From assembly GCF_904846345.1 (NCBI RefSeq), contig NZ_CAJHAJ010000002.1, positions 310,001-374,000 on the forward strand: a stretch of DNA of 64,000 nucleotides, read 5' to 3'. The position numbers were made by a program, and so were the translations under genes. The stretch comes from Psychrobacter maritimus. GTDB lineage: Bacteria > Pseudomonadota > Gammaproteobacteria > Pseudomonadales > Moraxellaceae. The notes under the pieces were generated by a model, which saw only the letters and a program-made list of their open reading frames with translations, made no database searches and was not told where the DNA came from. Positions 46,862 to 54,825 of the stretch are shown here, piece by piece (the stretch's first letter is position 1; each line of letters opens with the position of its first letter).

Positions 46862-48160
46862 TTGGTCATGCGCATCCATAAAAAACTATGCCTCTCTTTA
46901 CTTGCCAGCACCTCAAGCTTATTGCTTGCTCCTAGCGTCTTTGCAGCACCCGTCGTTCTAGAGTTGGATTATGAGATTCCGGTGCAGCAAAACCAAGTGG
47001 CTTTTGTGCCCTTTGCTGGTGACACGACCTTATCGTCTATTGTCTTAAACGATTTGAGCAAAACAGAGCTGAAAGTCACCAGTCAAAACCTACCGCAGCA
47101 GCCGCGTAGTAGTAGCGAGTTAGCAGGCACACTACCTGTATGGCAAAGCATGGGTATCCCTTATCTTGTGGTCGGTAGCACGCGCAGTAATCGCGGCAAA
47201 GTCGTCACCGATTATGAAGTCATCGATATCAAATCTGGGCGCGTGATAGAAGGTAAGCAAACTTTAACTGCTGATAATAATAAAGAAAGCATGCGTTATG
47301 CAGGTCACGTTATCGCTGATAAAGTATATGAGCTTATCACAGGCATTCCCGGCGACTTCTCAGGGCGCATTGCTTATATCGAAGAGATTGGCACTGGCAA
47401 AGAGAAAATATCGCGCCTAAAAGTGATGGATGCTGATGGCGAAAATGCCAAAACCATTACCGAGGTGGCAGGCTCTATCTTCTCGCCTACATGGTCACCT
47501 GACGGCAATCGTATCGCTTATTCAGTGCAGCGCGATAAGTCTTACCCTGTTATTTATGTACAAAGCGTGAGCGGCGGCGGTGCGACACCATTAACGCCCT
47601 TCCCTGGTAGCAATCTTAGCCCTTCATTTTCACCCGACGGTAGCAAGATACTGTTTTCTAGCAGCTTTGAAGGCAGTGCTGATATTTATGAGATGAGCGC
47701 CAGCGGCGGTACGCCTCGACGTATCACCAATTGGCCAAGTAGTGAAGTGCAGCCGAACTATGCACCTGATGGCAAATCTTTTGTCTTCGTCAGTGACCGT
47801 GCAGGGTTTAACAAACCGCGCATTTATCGTTATGAATTTGGTTCAGGACGTACGACTCAAGTATCAAGCAGTGGTTATGCGACCAGCCCGCAGTTCAGTA
47901 GCGATGGCTCACAAATTGCCTTTTTAAGTGGTCGCTCAGCTGCCATCATGAACAGTGGCGGCGCGGTCACTGCCAATTTGGGCAATACTGGTATCGACGA
48001 AGCTCCAAGTTTTTCGCCCAATGGTAAGCGCGTGGTTTACGCCTCAAAGCAAGGCGGTAAAGGCGTACTGACCATCAAGTCATTGAATGGTGGCGAATCA
48101 TTTGGTAAATCTGGTCAGGGTACTATCCGCTCGCCAGTTTGGTCAGCGAGCCCTAAATAG
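46862..48160 (+). CDS. tolB: Tol-Pal system periplasmic protein TolB
   Basis: Periplasmic beta-propeller that binds Pal and TolA. A signal peptide (KLCLSLLASTSSLLLAP, cleavage after VFA) is followed by an N-terminal domain and six propeller blades recognised by TWSPDGNRIAYS, SFSPDGSKILFSS, NYAPDGKSFVFVS, QFSSDGSQIAFLS, SFSPNGKRVVYAS and a last partial copy. TTG 46862 is six bases after AGGAG; ATG 46868 gives the more usual start but twelve-base spacing. No pal gene follows; a terminator does. Confidence 0.96.
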   Translation: MVMRIHKKLCLSLLASTSSLLLAPSVFAAPVVLELDYEIPVQQNQVAFVPFAGDTTLSSIVLNDLSKTELKVTSQNLPQQPRSSSELAGTLPVWQSMGIPYLVVGSTRSNRGKVVTDYEVIDIKSGRVIEGKQTLTADNNKESMRYAGHVIADKVYELITGIPGDFSGRIAYIEEIGTGKEKISRLKVMDADGENAKTITEVAGSIFSPTWSPDGNRIAYSVQRDKSYPVIYVQSVSGGGATPLTPFPGSNLSPSFSPDGSKILFSSSFEGSADIYEMSASGGTPRRITNWPSSEVQPNYAPDGKSFVFVSDRAGFNKPRIYRYEFGSGRTTQVSSSGYATSPQFSSDGSQIAFLSGRSAAIMNSGGAVTANLGNTGIDEAPSFSPNGKRVVYASKQGGKGVLTIKSLNGGESFGKSGQGTIRSPVWSASPK

Positions 48161-48226
48161 CTTATGAATTTATTAACTTGTCATTTTACCAGTTAAGAAA
48201 ATCCTAGAAATCAAATCTCTAAATAT

Positions 48227-48264
48227 AAAAAAAAGCGCCTAATAAATCATTAGGCGCTTTTTTT
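48227..48264 (+). terminator. Intrinsic terminator after tolB
   Basis: Stem AAAAGCGCCTAAT / ATTAGGCGCTTTT, short loop, flanked by A and T runs. Confidence 0.92.
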
Positions 48265-48335
48265 AGCTTGGAATAATAGAGCGACTTTTATAGTAATAAT
48301 CAGTGATAGAGTAGAATTACTTTAAAATCGATACA

Positions 48336-48405
48336 GTGCGACTGGGATGAATTTTTCGTAGGCTCTGTGATAGCAGCAAGCAAGAAAAATTTATACCAGT
48401 CGCAC
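48336..48405. repeat. Seventy-base palindromic element of unknown type
   Basis: GTGCGACTGG (48336-48345) and AATTTTTC (48350-48357) pair exactly with GAAAAATT (48384-48391) and CCAGTCGCAC (48396-48405), separated by a symmetrical four-by-four internal loop, around a 26-base loop. It lies in the gap between the tolB terminator and a convergent gene and is not needed for termination there. It has the form of a dispersed repeat or structured RNA. Confidence 0.7.
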
Positions 48406-48478
48406 ACAGCTATAACGTCACGCTTTTATTTTGAACTGACTATACTAAAAATAAGCACTAAAACATTAACTCATTGCA

Positions 48479-49156
48479 TTACTCATCACTAGGATCACTG
48501 GCTGGCGGAACCGCGTGTCTTAGCTGTGCCACATCTTCAGCGGTAACCGTATCAGTATAACCATTTAAATCACTGACCACATACTGAGTGACCGCCGCCA
48601 TCTGCTCGTCATTCATCATCTTATGGAAGGATGGCATGCCACGAAAGCCATTAATCAAGATATCAATGATGTAATACTTCGATTGCATCTTACTGTTATC
48701 AGCCAGTGGCGGATAATAACCTGCGCCATAAGCACCCTCGCCTTTATGCATATGACAAGCGGCACAAGAGTCGTGATACAGTTTCTTACCATCTGTCGTC
48801 ACAAAAGCATTCGTGCCTTCAAACTTGGCTTCCCATTCGGCAATACTTGGATCGCTATCCATAGTGGGAAGTGAGCTGTTATCAACGATGTTGATGGCAG
48901 GGGCAGCAAGTTCCTCACGGCTCATATATACGCCGCCCCACGCCCCCGTATTACGACTTGCTTGATAGTCATTGGTTGTCAAGGAGTCTTGATCTTGTAC
49001 TGTAGAGATGGTCACTTCATCATCTGACTGTTGACTACAGCCTAAAAGCGCTGCACTGCTCAGCAAACTTAGCAGCATCACAGTCAGCAGTTTGGGGGTC
49101 ATTTTTTTCATGACTTTTTTCTTCACGACTGCCTTATTCACGATTGCATTGTCCAT
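48479..49156 (-). CDS. Lipoprotein cytochrome c, single haem
   Basis: Periplasm-facing electron carrier. A hydrophobic signal (KLLTVMLLSLLSSAALLGC) ends in a lipobox; the mature protein has one CAACH haem motif (C131, C134, H135 from this start) and a likely Met ligand in GFRGMPSFHKM. Start is uncertain: ATG 49156 has GAGG five bases upstream, ATG 49111 gives the most usual signal length, ATG 49186 is one base after the upstream stop. The possible starts lie in a 15-bp repeat array. Co-directional with and almost touching the flavin amine oxidase gene, so probably its electron acceptor. Confidence 0.88.
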   Translation of the reverse strand: MDNAIVNKAVVKKKVMKKMTPKLLTVMLLSLLSSAALLGCSQQSDDEVTISTVQDQDSLTTNDYQASRNTGAWGGVYMSREELAAPAINIVDNSSLPTMDSDPSIAEWEAKFEGTNAFVTTDGKKLYHDSCAACHMHKGEGAYGAGYYPPLADNSKMQSKYYIIDILINGFRGMPSFHKMMNDEQMAAVTQYVVSDLNGYTDTVTAEDVAQLRHAVPPASDPSDE

Positions 49157-49159
49157 GAT
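49100..49159. repeat. Four degenerate 15-bp repeats at the start of the cytochrome lipoprotein gene
   Basis: Units CATTTTTTTCATGAC (49100), TTTTTTCTTCACGAC (49115), TGCCTTATTCACGAT (49130) and TGCATTGTCCATGAT (49145). Two units carry a start codon on the minus strand, so they supply alternative starts. Confidence 0.7.
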
Positions 49160-49187
49160 AGCCTCTGAATTTTTATAGTTATTCATA

Positions 49188-50789
49188 TTAACCCAGCATT
49201 TTTGCTTTTTTATGTAGGCGCTTGGCGGCATCCATACCAGATAAAATAGCGCCTTCTTGCCATGCCGGAATGTGTGAGCAATGCTCGCCCGTGAGTACAA
49301 TACGATTATCAATACTACACAAGGTGTCATAATGCTGACGACGAGTCGACTCATTCCAAATACCATAACAACCAAGTGTCCACGGGATACGGTGCCATAC
49401 TACTGATGTACCGGCGCGGAACTCTTTTGGATACTGAGGATGGATATACTTACCGTAAGCCAGCGCGACATTGATACGCTCTTGCGGGGTTAAGGTATTA
49501 AATTTATAAGAAGTTGGGCCGTAGCCATACGCGCCCAACAACACACCTGTACCGTCTTTGAACATATTTTCTGAAGGATAAGCAATCTGCGCTATCGGCA
49601 TATCGGTATAGGTCAAGCCGCCATAGATCCACTCATCCTCTTCCCAAAAGCGGCGATTAAACTCTAAGCCCACTTTATAAGAAGTCTCGTAAGGCACAGC
49701 TGCCATCGCCTCTTTCATCGGTTTTGAGACGTTGATATCAATTTGGGTCAGTACCGTTAAAGGAATATTACACACACACCAATCAGCACGAATGGTTTTG
49801 GTCGCGCCATTTGGGCTATTGCTGTCGACATAATCAACGGTAACGCCACTTTCATCTTGATGAATCTTGGTCACTTTGGCATTAAACTCAATCATATCGC
49901 GGCATTCGCGGGTAAATGCATCACCGATTTTACCCATACCGCCAACAGGCTGAAACATGGTTGGCTGATGCGCATAGGTCATATGGTTGCCATAAATATC
50001 AGCCCACATGCCTGAATCTAATATCTCACTGATAGGCAAAGGCTTTGATGGGGTTTCATCAGGCATCAAGCCGCCACCCGGAAAAACACTATAACCACGA
50101 TGCTTACTGGTCGCATTGCTGGCACGGTAGCGATAGTCTTTATCGAGTACCCCCCAACCTTTTAAGCCTTCTAGGAGCTTTTCTTTGTCTTCTTTATTAA
50201 CCGAACGATCAAGACCGCCAACATTGACCGCTTTTGATAATAACTCTGATACATGCCCTTGGATGTCGTTTTTTACATCACCCAAGCGCTGCGGCACACC
50301 ATTAAAATGGGTGCTACGATGCAGATAAGCGCGGTCATTGGTCTGAATAAAAGGCTGCATCTCAACGCCGAACTGTTTGCAATAATGAAAAACGGCATAG
50401 TGATGGCTTGGCAGACGCCATGGTCCACCATTAAAATAGTTACCTTCTTCAAAATCGCAGGTGACTTCTTCGCCGCCAAGCTCGGTATATTTGTCACCGC
50501 TATTGAGCGTCCAACTACGACCGCCACCACGGTTTTGGAACTCGAGCACCTTGACATCATAGCCCGCTTTACGTAGCTCGTAAGCCGCGGTTAGGCCGCC
50601 AAGACCGGCGCCAAGAATGACGATACTAGCGCCCGGCGGTGCACCCTTAAGGTCCATGGTTTCTTTAAAGCTCGATTCTGAGGCAAATCCTAACGTCGTC
50701 ATTGCCTGATACATCGCGGTTGCGCCCGCTGTTTTACCAATCATCGAGAGCAGTTGGCGCCGCGTTGGTGATTGAAGCATGTCTTTCAT
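49188..50789 (-). CDS. Tat-exported flavin monoamine oxidase family protein
   Basis: FAD enzyme predicted to oxidise an amine or amino acid in the periplasm. The N-terminus has a twin-arginine pattern (SPTRRQLLSMIG, RR at 10-11) and a weakly hydrophobic stretch. FAD-binding motif ILGAGLGGLTAAYELRKAG begins near residue 58, followed by GGGRSWTLNSGDKYTELGG; the C-terminal FAD segment is LTGEHCSHIPAWQEGAILSG (about 495-514). 533 residues. AAGGA seven bases before ATG 50789 supports the start. Flanked by two cytochrome c genes, which suggests a dehydrogenase passing electrons to the respiratory chain, as shown for NicA2 and its cytochrome. Substrate unknown. Confidence 0.88.
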   Translation of the reverse strand: MKDMLQSPTRRQLLSMIGKTAGATAMYQAMTTLGFASESSFKETMDLKGAPPGASIVILGAGLGGLTAAYELRKAGYDVKVLEFQNRGGGRSWTLNSGDKYTELGGEEVTCDFEEGNYFNGGPWRLPSHHYAVFHYCKQFGVEMQPFIQTNDRAYLHRSTHFNGVPQRLGDVKNDIQGHVSELLSKAVNVGGLDRSVNKEDKEKLLEGLKGWGVLDKDYRYRASNATSKHRGYSVFPGGGLMPDETPSKPLPISEILDSGMWADIYGNHMTYAHQPTMFQPVGGMGKIGDAFTRECRDMIEFNAKVTKIHQDESGVTVDYVDSNSPNGATKTIRADWCVCNIPLTVLTQIDINVSKPMKEAMAAVPYETSYKVGLEFNRRFWEEDEWIYGGLTYTDMPIAQIAYPSENMFKDGTGVLLGAYGYGPTSYKFNTLTPQERINVALAYGKYIHPQYPKEFRAGTSVVWHRIPWTLGCYGIWNESTRRQHYDTLCSIDNRIVLTGEHCSHIPAWQEGAILSGMDAAKRLHKKAKMLG

Positions 50790-51150
50790 AATAATATCCT
50801 TAAAGTAGACGTTCGTGCATGACGGTAAACACGGGTGCTTAGAAACTGATTCTTAGACACTGGTTTTATTGATAAACACCTATCTTTATTTATCAGTATT
50901 TATGCTATTTATCAGCTTGGCTTAATTCTGCGTTTATTTGCCAAGCTGCCCTGCGCTACCGTATTGCCGTTAATCCCTGTCTTATAATAACTGTTTGATA
51001 ATAGCCGTCTTATAATAACTGCCTAAAACGCATTTATAAGCTTACTAATCCGCTGTTTGATTGAGTTTTTTGCTATTTGTATGACGTCAATTGAACGTAG
51101 TTAAATCAAAACCATGGCAATCAAAGTCATTACAAATAGCGAAATTCGAA
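50790..51150. other. Gap between the two cytochrome-amine oxidase transcription segments
   Basis: 361 bases, no gene seen. Contains a direct repeat GTCTTATAATAACTG at 50979 and 51007, and several TTTATCAG words near 50870-50910. May hold a promoter for the amine oxidase gene. Confidence 0.4.
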
Positions 51151-52605
51151 TTAACGGCGGCGCTTAGAACGTAAAATGGCTCGTATAATAAATATAATGA
51201 CCGCAATAGCGACGAGAATACCGATGATTGCCAATAAACCTGCGTACTTGATTAAGAAAGGTTTATCCACCCCTGTGTTAGCGATGCGATCGACATCAGC
51301 AGCACTGACCTCACTGTTAGCAAGCCCACCAAAATTGACACGTACATAGTTGGCAATGCCAGCAATCTGTTCACTATTCAGCTCTTCTGAGAACCCCGGC
51401 ATGATAGGTGACGTATCAGTTGCTCCCTCTACCCCATGCAATATCATATTAACGAGGGCATCAGGCTTTTCGCGGCGAATACTGCTGAGTCCCACGATGG
51501 GCGCATAACGCGCATCAGGCTGACCGTAACCATCGACACCATGACAGCTACCACATGCTGCTAGATATAGCGATTCTGGCGAATTGCTACCATTACTCAC
51601 CTCTGTTTTTGCTTGGGCTAAATAATCTTTTTGCGCAAGTAGATCATGAGTGATAGATTCATTGACGGGCGTTGGCAAGCGTGACACATCAACAGCCGAG
51701 ACCTTATCTTCTGTTTGAATGGCTGGTATCGCTTTTAGATACGAGGCAATGGCACTCAAATCCTCATTTTTTAGATAACGGGTACTATGCGCAACCGCCT
51801 CACCCATAGGGCCACCCGCATAAGCGCGTTGGTCTAACTCACCGGTACGTAGATAGGTGATAATATCTTGCTCACTCCAACTACCGATACCGCTCGACTC
51901 ATCGGGCGTGATATTTGGCGCATGCCAATGCCCAAGCTGAGCACCTGATAGATACATTTTTTTATCGAAACCCATGGTGCTATTACGCGGGGTATGACAA
52001 GTACCGCAATGCTCTAGATTATTGACCAGATATTCACCGCGTTTTTGGGTCTCGTTCAGTCCGTCGCGCTTTTCGGTAGACGGTACATTGAGAAAATTCC
52101 AGCCAAGCATTAAGCTGCGAATGTTAAAAGGAAAGGGTAAATTGGTTTTGTGCTTCGGAGCTTCATCGACGGCCGGTACGGTTTGCAAATAAGCAAACAA
52201 TGCGCTGATATCTTCTTCCTTCATGCCGCTATAAGAAGGATACGGCATGGCAGGATACAGCATGTGGCTTGGTGCACGGCCTTTTTGCAAAGCGTTCTTT
52301 AAATCCGTTTCGGTATAATCGCCGATACCGTAACGTTTCGAGGGGGTAATATTGGTTGAATAAATCTCTCCCATCGGAGTTTCAATCGCTGTGCCGCCGG
52401 TGTAATCCTCACCATGGCATGCCATACAGTCAGCAGCACGGGCAATATATGCACCGCGGTTGACAAGCTCGCTATTGGCAGGGCTTACATTAGGCAAGCT
52501 GGCATTGGGTAAGTTGGCATTAGGAAGGTTAACACCTTCAGCCATTGCGGCGCTGGAGGTAATACCAATGACAAGCATCGATAACATCACAGAAAGTGGC
52601 TTCAT
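51151..52605 (-). CDS. Membrane-anchored tri-haem cytochrome c
   Basis: Resembles the cytochrome subunit of membrane-bound alcohol and gluconate dehydrogenases. Signal peptide (LSVMLSMLVIGITSSAAMA) then a short repeat (NLPNA, NLPNA, SLPNV), three CxxCH motifs (CMACH at 60-64, CGTCH at 200-204, CGSCH at 350-354) and a C-terminal membrane helix (KYAGLLAIIGILVAIAVIIF) with a basic end. 484 residues. Such proteins pass electrons from a periplasmic dehydrogenase to ubiquinone. It lies upstream of the amine oxidase on the same strand; no alcohol or sugar dehydrogenase subunit is nearby, which supports the amine oxidase as partner. Confidence 0.92.
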   Translation of the reverse strand: MKPLSVMLSMLVIGITSSAAMAEGVNLPNANLPNASLPNVSPANSELVNRGAYIARAADCMACHGEDYTGGTAIETPMGEIYSTNITPSKRYGIGDYTETDLKNALQKGRAPSHMLYPAMPYPSYSGMKEEDISALFAYLQTVPAVDEAPKHKTNLPFPFNIRSLMLGWNFLNVPSTEKRDGLNETQKRGEYLVNNLEHCGTCHTPRNSTMGFDKKMYLSGAQLGHWHAPNITPDESSGIGSWSEQDIITYLRTGELDQRAYAGGPMGEAVAHSTRYLKNEDLSAIASYLKAIPAIQTEDKVSAVDVSRLPTPVNESITHDLLAQKDYLAQAKTEVSNGSNSPESLYLAACGSCHGVDGYGQPDARYAPIVGLSSIRREKPDALVNMILHGVEGATDTSPIMPGFSEELNSEQIAGIANYVRVNFGGLANSEVSAADVDRIANTGVDKPFLIKYAGLLAIIGILVAIAVIIFIIRAILRSKRRR

Positions 52606-53296
52606 AATATCCTCATATAGCTGGCACCTAGGGTGTTGTAATTATTGTTGGAATAAGACATTCGATATTGGGCAAGTTTTTATAACTGATGACTTATAAT
52701 GCCCAATGCATAATCCATTAAATGAGGTAGCAAATCGTCCAGTAAATGCTTCATAAAAGAGGGTGATAAAAGCAACTTAATAAAGATAGTTGCTAAAGAA
52801 TGTCTACTCACCTCACTAATGTAAGACTATTTCACGACTATTACTTGAATAGTAACGGATTGGCTGCATTTTTTTACAAAACTTAAAGAAACGCTTTAGC
52901 GCTACTACCTTGGAATAAATTAATATGTATTTTTATATTATAATTATAAATAATTAGATAAATCCTTTAGAAAACAATCACTAAAGCCTAATAACTCTTA
53001 ATTTTATCCGTAAAAACGAATATATAAAACAATTTATCTGCTAAATTTCGGCTTTATTGCTTATCATTATCAATTATAAGTGTACATAATAGATACATAG
53101 CGCTTAGGGTCAATCGCCTTTCTTTATCGTTATATACCCTGTTCTCTCTAGCTTACTTATGATATCCACCTTAATAATAAATAGCCTTTTGTATTCCCCA
53201 TTGTTTTGTTTATGATAAGCGCCATGCTAATGTCGCGCATTATTTTAACGTCGCTCATCATTTTTAACGTCACCAACTAGCGCCCGAGATGTCCTT
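52606..53296. other. Long AT-rich divergent intergenic region
   Basis: About 690 bases between the tri-haem cytochrome and a small lipoprotein gene. No credible gene. Very AT-rich around 52920-53100. A TTATCATTATCAATTATAAG stretch (53061) is loosely Fur-box-like. Just before the lipoprotein, a word (AATGTCGC..CATTATTTT, AACGTCGC..CATCATTTTT, AACGTCACC) repeats at 53229, 53247 and 53266. Confidence 0.4.
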
Positions 53297-53590
53297 ATGA
53301 AATCATTTGCCTTTATATGTCTACTTGCAGCGACGATACCTCTGACAGGTTGCCAATCTTTTCAATTTGTCGAAAGCCCAATTCCTGTCAAAAATCTCCC
53401 TGCGAAAACTTTCGCTGTTAAAGACCGGCCATTAACCACTGTGCCGAATAAAAACGTCTCTACCCCTACCACCGCATCAGTTATGATTATCCCTGCTAAG
53501 AATACTGTTGATAATCCCTTTATCACTGATAATAATGTTACTAGAACCATTGTGGTTAAAAAGGTAGCAACACAAAATAACGCTCAATAA
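53297..53590 (+). CDS. Small hypothetical lipoprotein
   Basis: Signal peptide KSFAFICLLAATIPLTGC ends in a lipobox (PLTGC, Cys at 19). The mature part (about 79 residues) is rich in Val, Thr, Pro and Asn without an evident fold (ESPIPVKNLPAKTFAVKDRP). I recognise no family. It is followed immediately by a terminator, so monocistronic. The ribosome binding site is weak. The 5' region holds three copies of a 19-base word. Confidence 0.75.
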   Translation: MKSFAFICLLAATIPLTGCQSFQFVESPIPVKNLPAKTFAVKDRPLTTVPNKNVSTPTTASVMIIPAKNTVDNPFITDNNVTRTIVVKKVATQNNAQ

Positions 53591-53626
53591 AAAAAGCAGA
53601 TATCGATTTGATATCTGCTTTTTTTA
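53588..53626. terminator. Intrinsic terminator after the small lipoprotein gene
   Basis: Stem AAAAAAGCAGATATC / GATATCTGCTTTTTT with a five-base loop; probably serves both this gene and the convergent flavodoxin-like gene. Confidence 0.9.
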
Positions 53627-53681
53627 TTTTGCGCCTCATAAAGCATTCAAAATACTGATAGCGCCTGAGTGACTGCTTAGG

Positions 53682-54305
53682 CTAGTTTTTAGCGGCTTCC
53701 ATCTGCTGTTTAGGCTGATGCTTAATAATGGTCTTCGCCAAATGGTCACCAAACCAGATAGCTGTATCAATATCGCCCTTCCCTGGGGTTTCTTCAGGTG
53801 GACCATCTAGCGACTGAGTCATCAAACCCAAAAAGCTTGAAAGACGATTTAAATCATGCGCTTCATGACCGGTTGGCATAAGCGGCAGACCTATCCAATT
53901 CATTCCATGCTGCATGGTATAAAGACAAATCTGCTGCAAGACGGCAAGCTTATCGCCGCTCAGACCGCCTGAATTGGCAAAGCCTGCGGCCCACTTACCT
54001 TCCCATTTACGATGATACCAACGCTTGGATGTCTCATCCATAAAGGTCTTAAAGCCTGCCGTCACGCTGCCCATATATACGGCACTACCAAAAACCAGTA
54101 AATCCGCCTGATCCAAAAACTCCCAATCGACATCATGAACATCGACCGCTTTGGCTTGTGCGTCCGGCAATTGCTGGCGCGCGCCCATCACTATGGCTTC
54201 GGCAACACGTCTAGTATGTCCGTAGTTACTATGGTAGATGACAGCCATCGATACGTTAGGCGGATTGTCCGTGGAAGCTAAGGAAGGCGTGATAGATGTA
54301 GTCAT
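53682..54305 (-). CDS. Flavodoxin-fold NAD(P)H-dependent oxidoreductase (WrbA-like)
   Basis: FMN-binding protein of the flavodoxin/WrbA group. The FMN phosphate loop is YHSNYGHTRRVAEAI (about residues 24-38), followed by LLVFGSAVYMGSVTAGFKTFMDET and a FANSGGLSGDKL segment that would bind the isoalloxazine ring. 207 residues, near the usual size. A 16-residue polar leader precedes the fold. Possible quinone reductase; the partner is unknown. Divergent from the YeeE/YedE gene. Confidence 0.88.
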   Translation of the reverse strand: MTTSITPSLASTDNPPNVSMAVIYHSNYGHTRRVAEAIVMGARQQLPDAQAKAVDVHDVDWEFLDQADLLVFGSAVYMGSVTAGFKTFMDETSKRWYHRKWEGKWAAGFANSGGLSGDKLAVLQQICLYTMQHGMNWIGLPLMPTGHEAHDLNRLSSFLGLMTQSLDGPPEETPGKGDIDTAIWFGDHLAKTIIKHQPKQQMEAAKN

Positions 54306-54825
54306 ACGAACTCTAATAATGGATTGGGTGGATAGTAGTGATGCTGCAAAATGTTCAATAATTTTTATTATAAATACTTTAGGTGGCTACTGTTATGTAG
54401 CAGCTAGCTATTATATAGGACAGCGGACGCATTAATTCATTGATATGAGGCAAGCTTTGATAAATTCAACCTTCACTGAGCCGCGCTATTTTTAGACGCT
54501 GAACGTAAAGGCAAAATTAAATGGATGATATAGTTATTGAAATGACTATATACAGAGAAGCATAGCGAAATACAGCGAAAAAAAGATATCGGCTCAATAT
54601 CTCCATACCCTACCATTCATTGATTTTTATCTACTTATTCCATATATGAATATAATTATTCCCGCTCTTCTTGTAGTGATTCTTTAAAACGGGTCTATCA
54701 TATAGCCCTTATTCAATCATACCTAGAAAAATCTGTTGGATATTCCAAATACCTTATCATAACCAATGATACAAACCATGAACAATGAACTCTGAAATAT
54801 TATATCAGAGAAGGATGTGATTCCC
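54306..54825. other. Divergent region between the flavodoxin-like and YeeE/YedE genes
   Basis: 520 bases without a credible gene. AT-rich, with two spaced palindromes at 54636 and 54736 described separately. Confidence 0.45.
54636..54748. promoter_or_regulatory. Two short palindromes upstream of the YeeE/YedE gene
   Basis: TATTC CATATAT GAATA at 54636-54652 and TTGGA TAT TCCAA at 54736-54748. The second lies 78 bases before the start codon. They resemble, in general form only, operators of sulfide-sensing ArsR-type repressors. Confidence 0.35.

Noticed and set aside
53055..53080. Fur-box-like sequence upstream of the small lipoprotein
   Set aside because: Only part of the consensus matches, the region is very AT-rich, and it is over 200 bases from the gene; not supportable.
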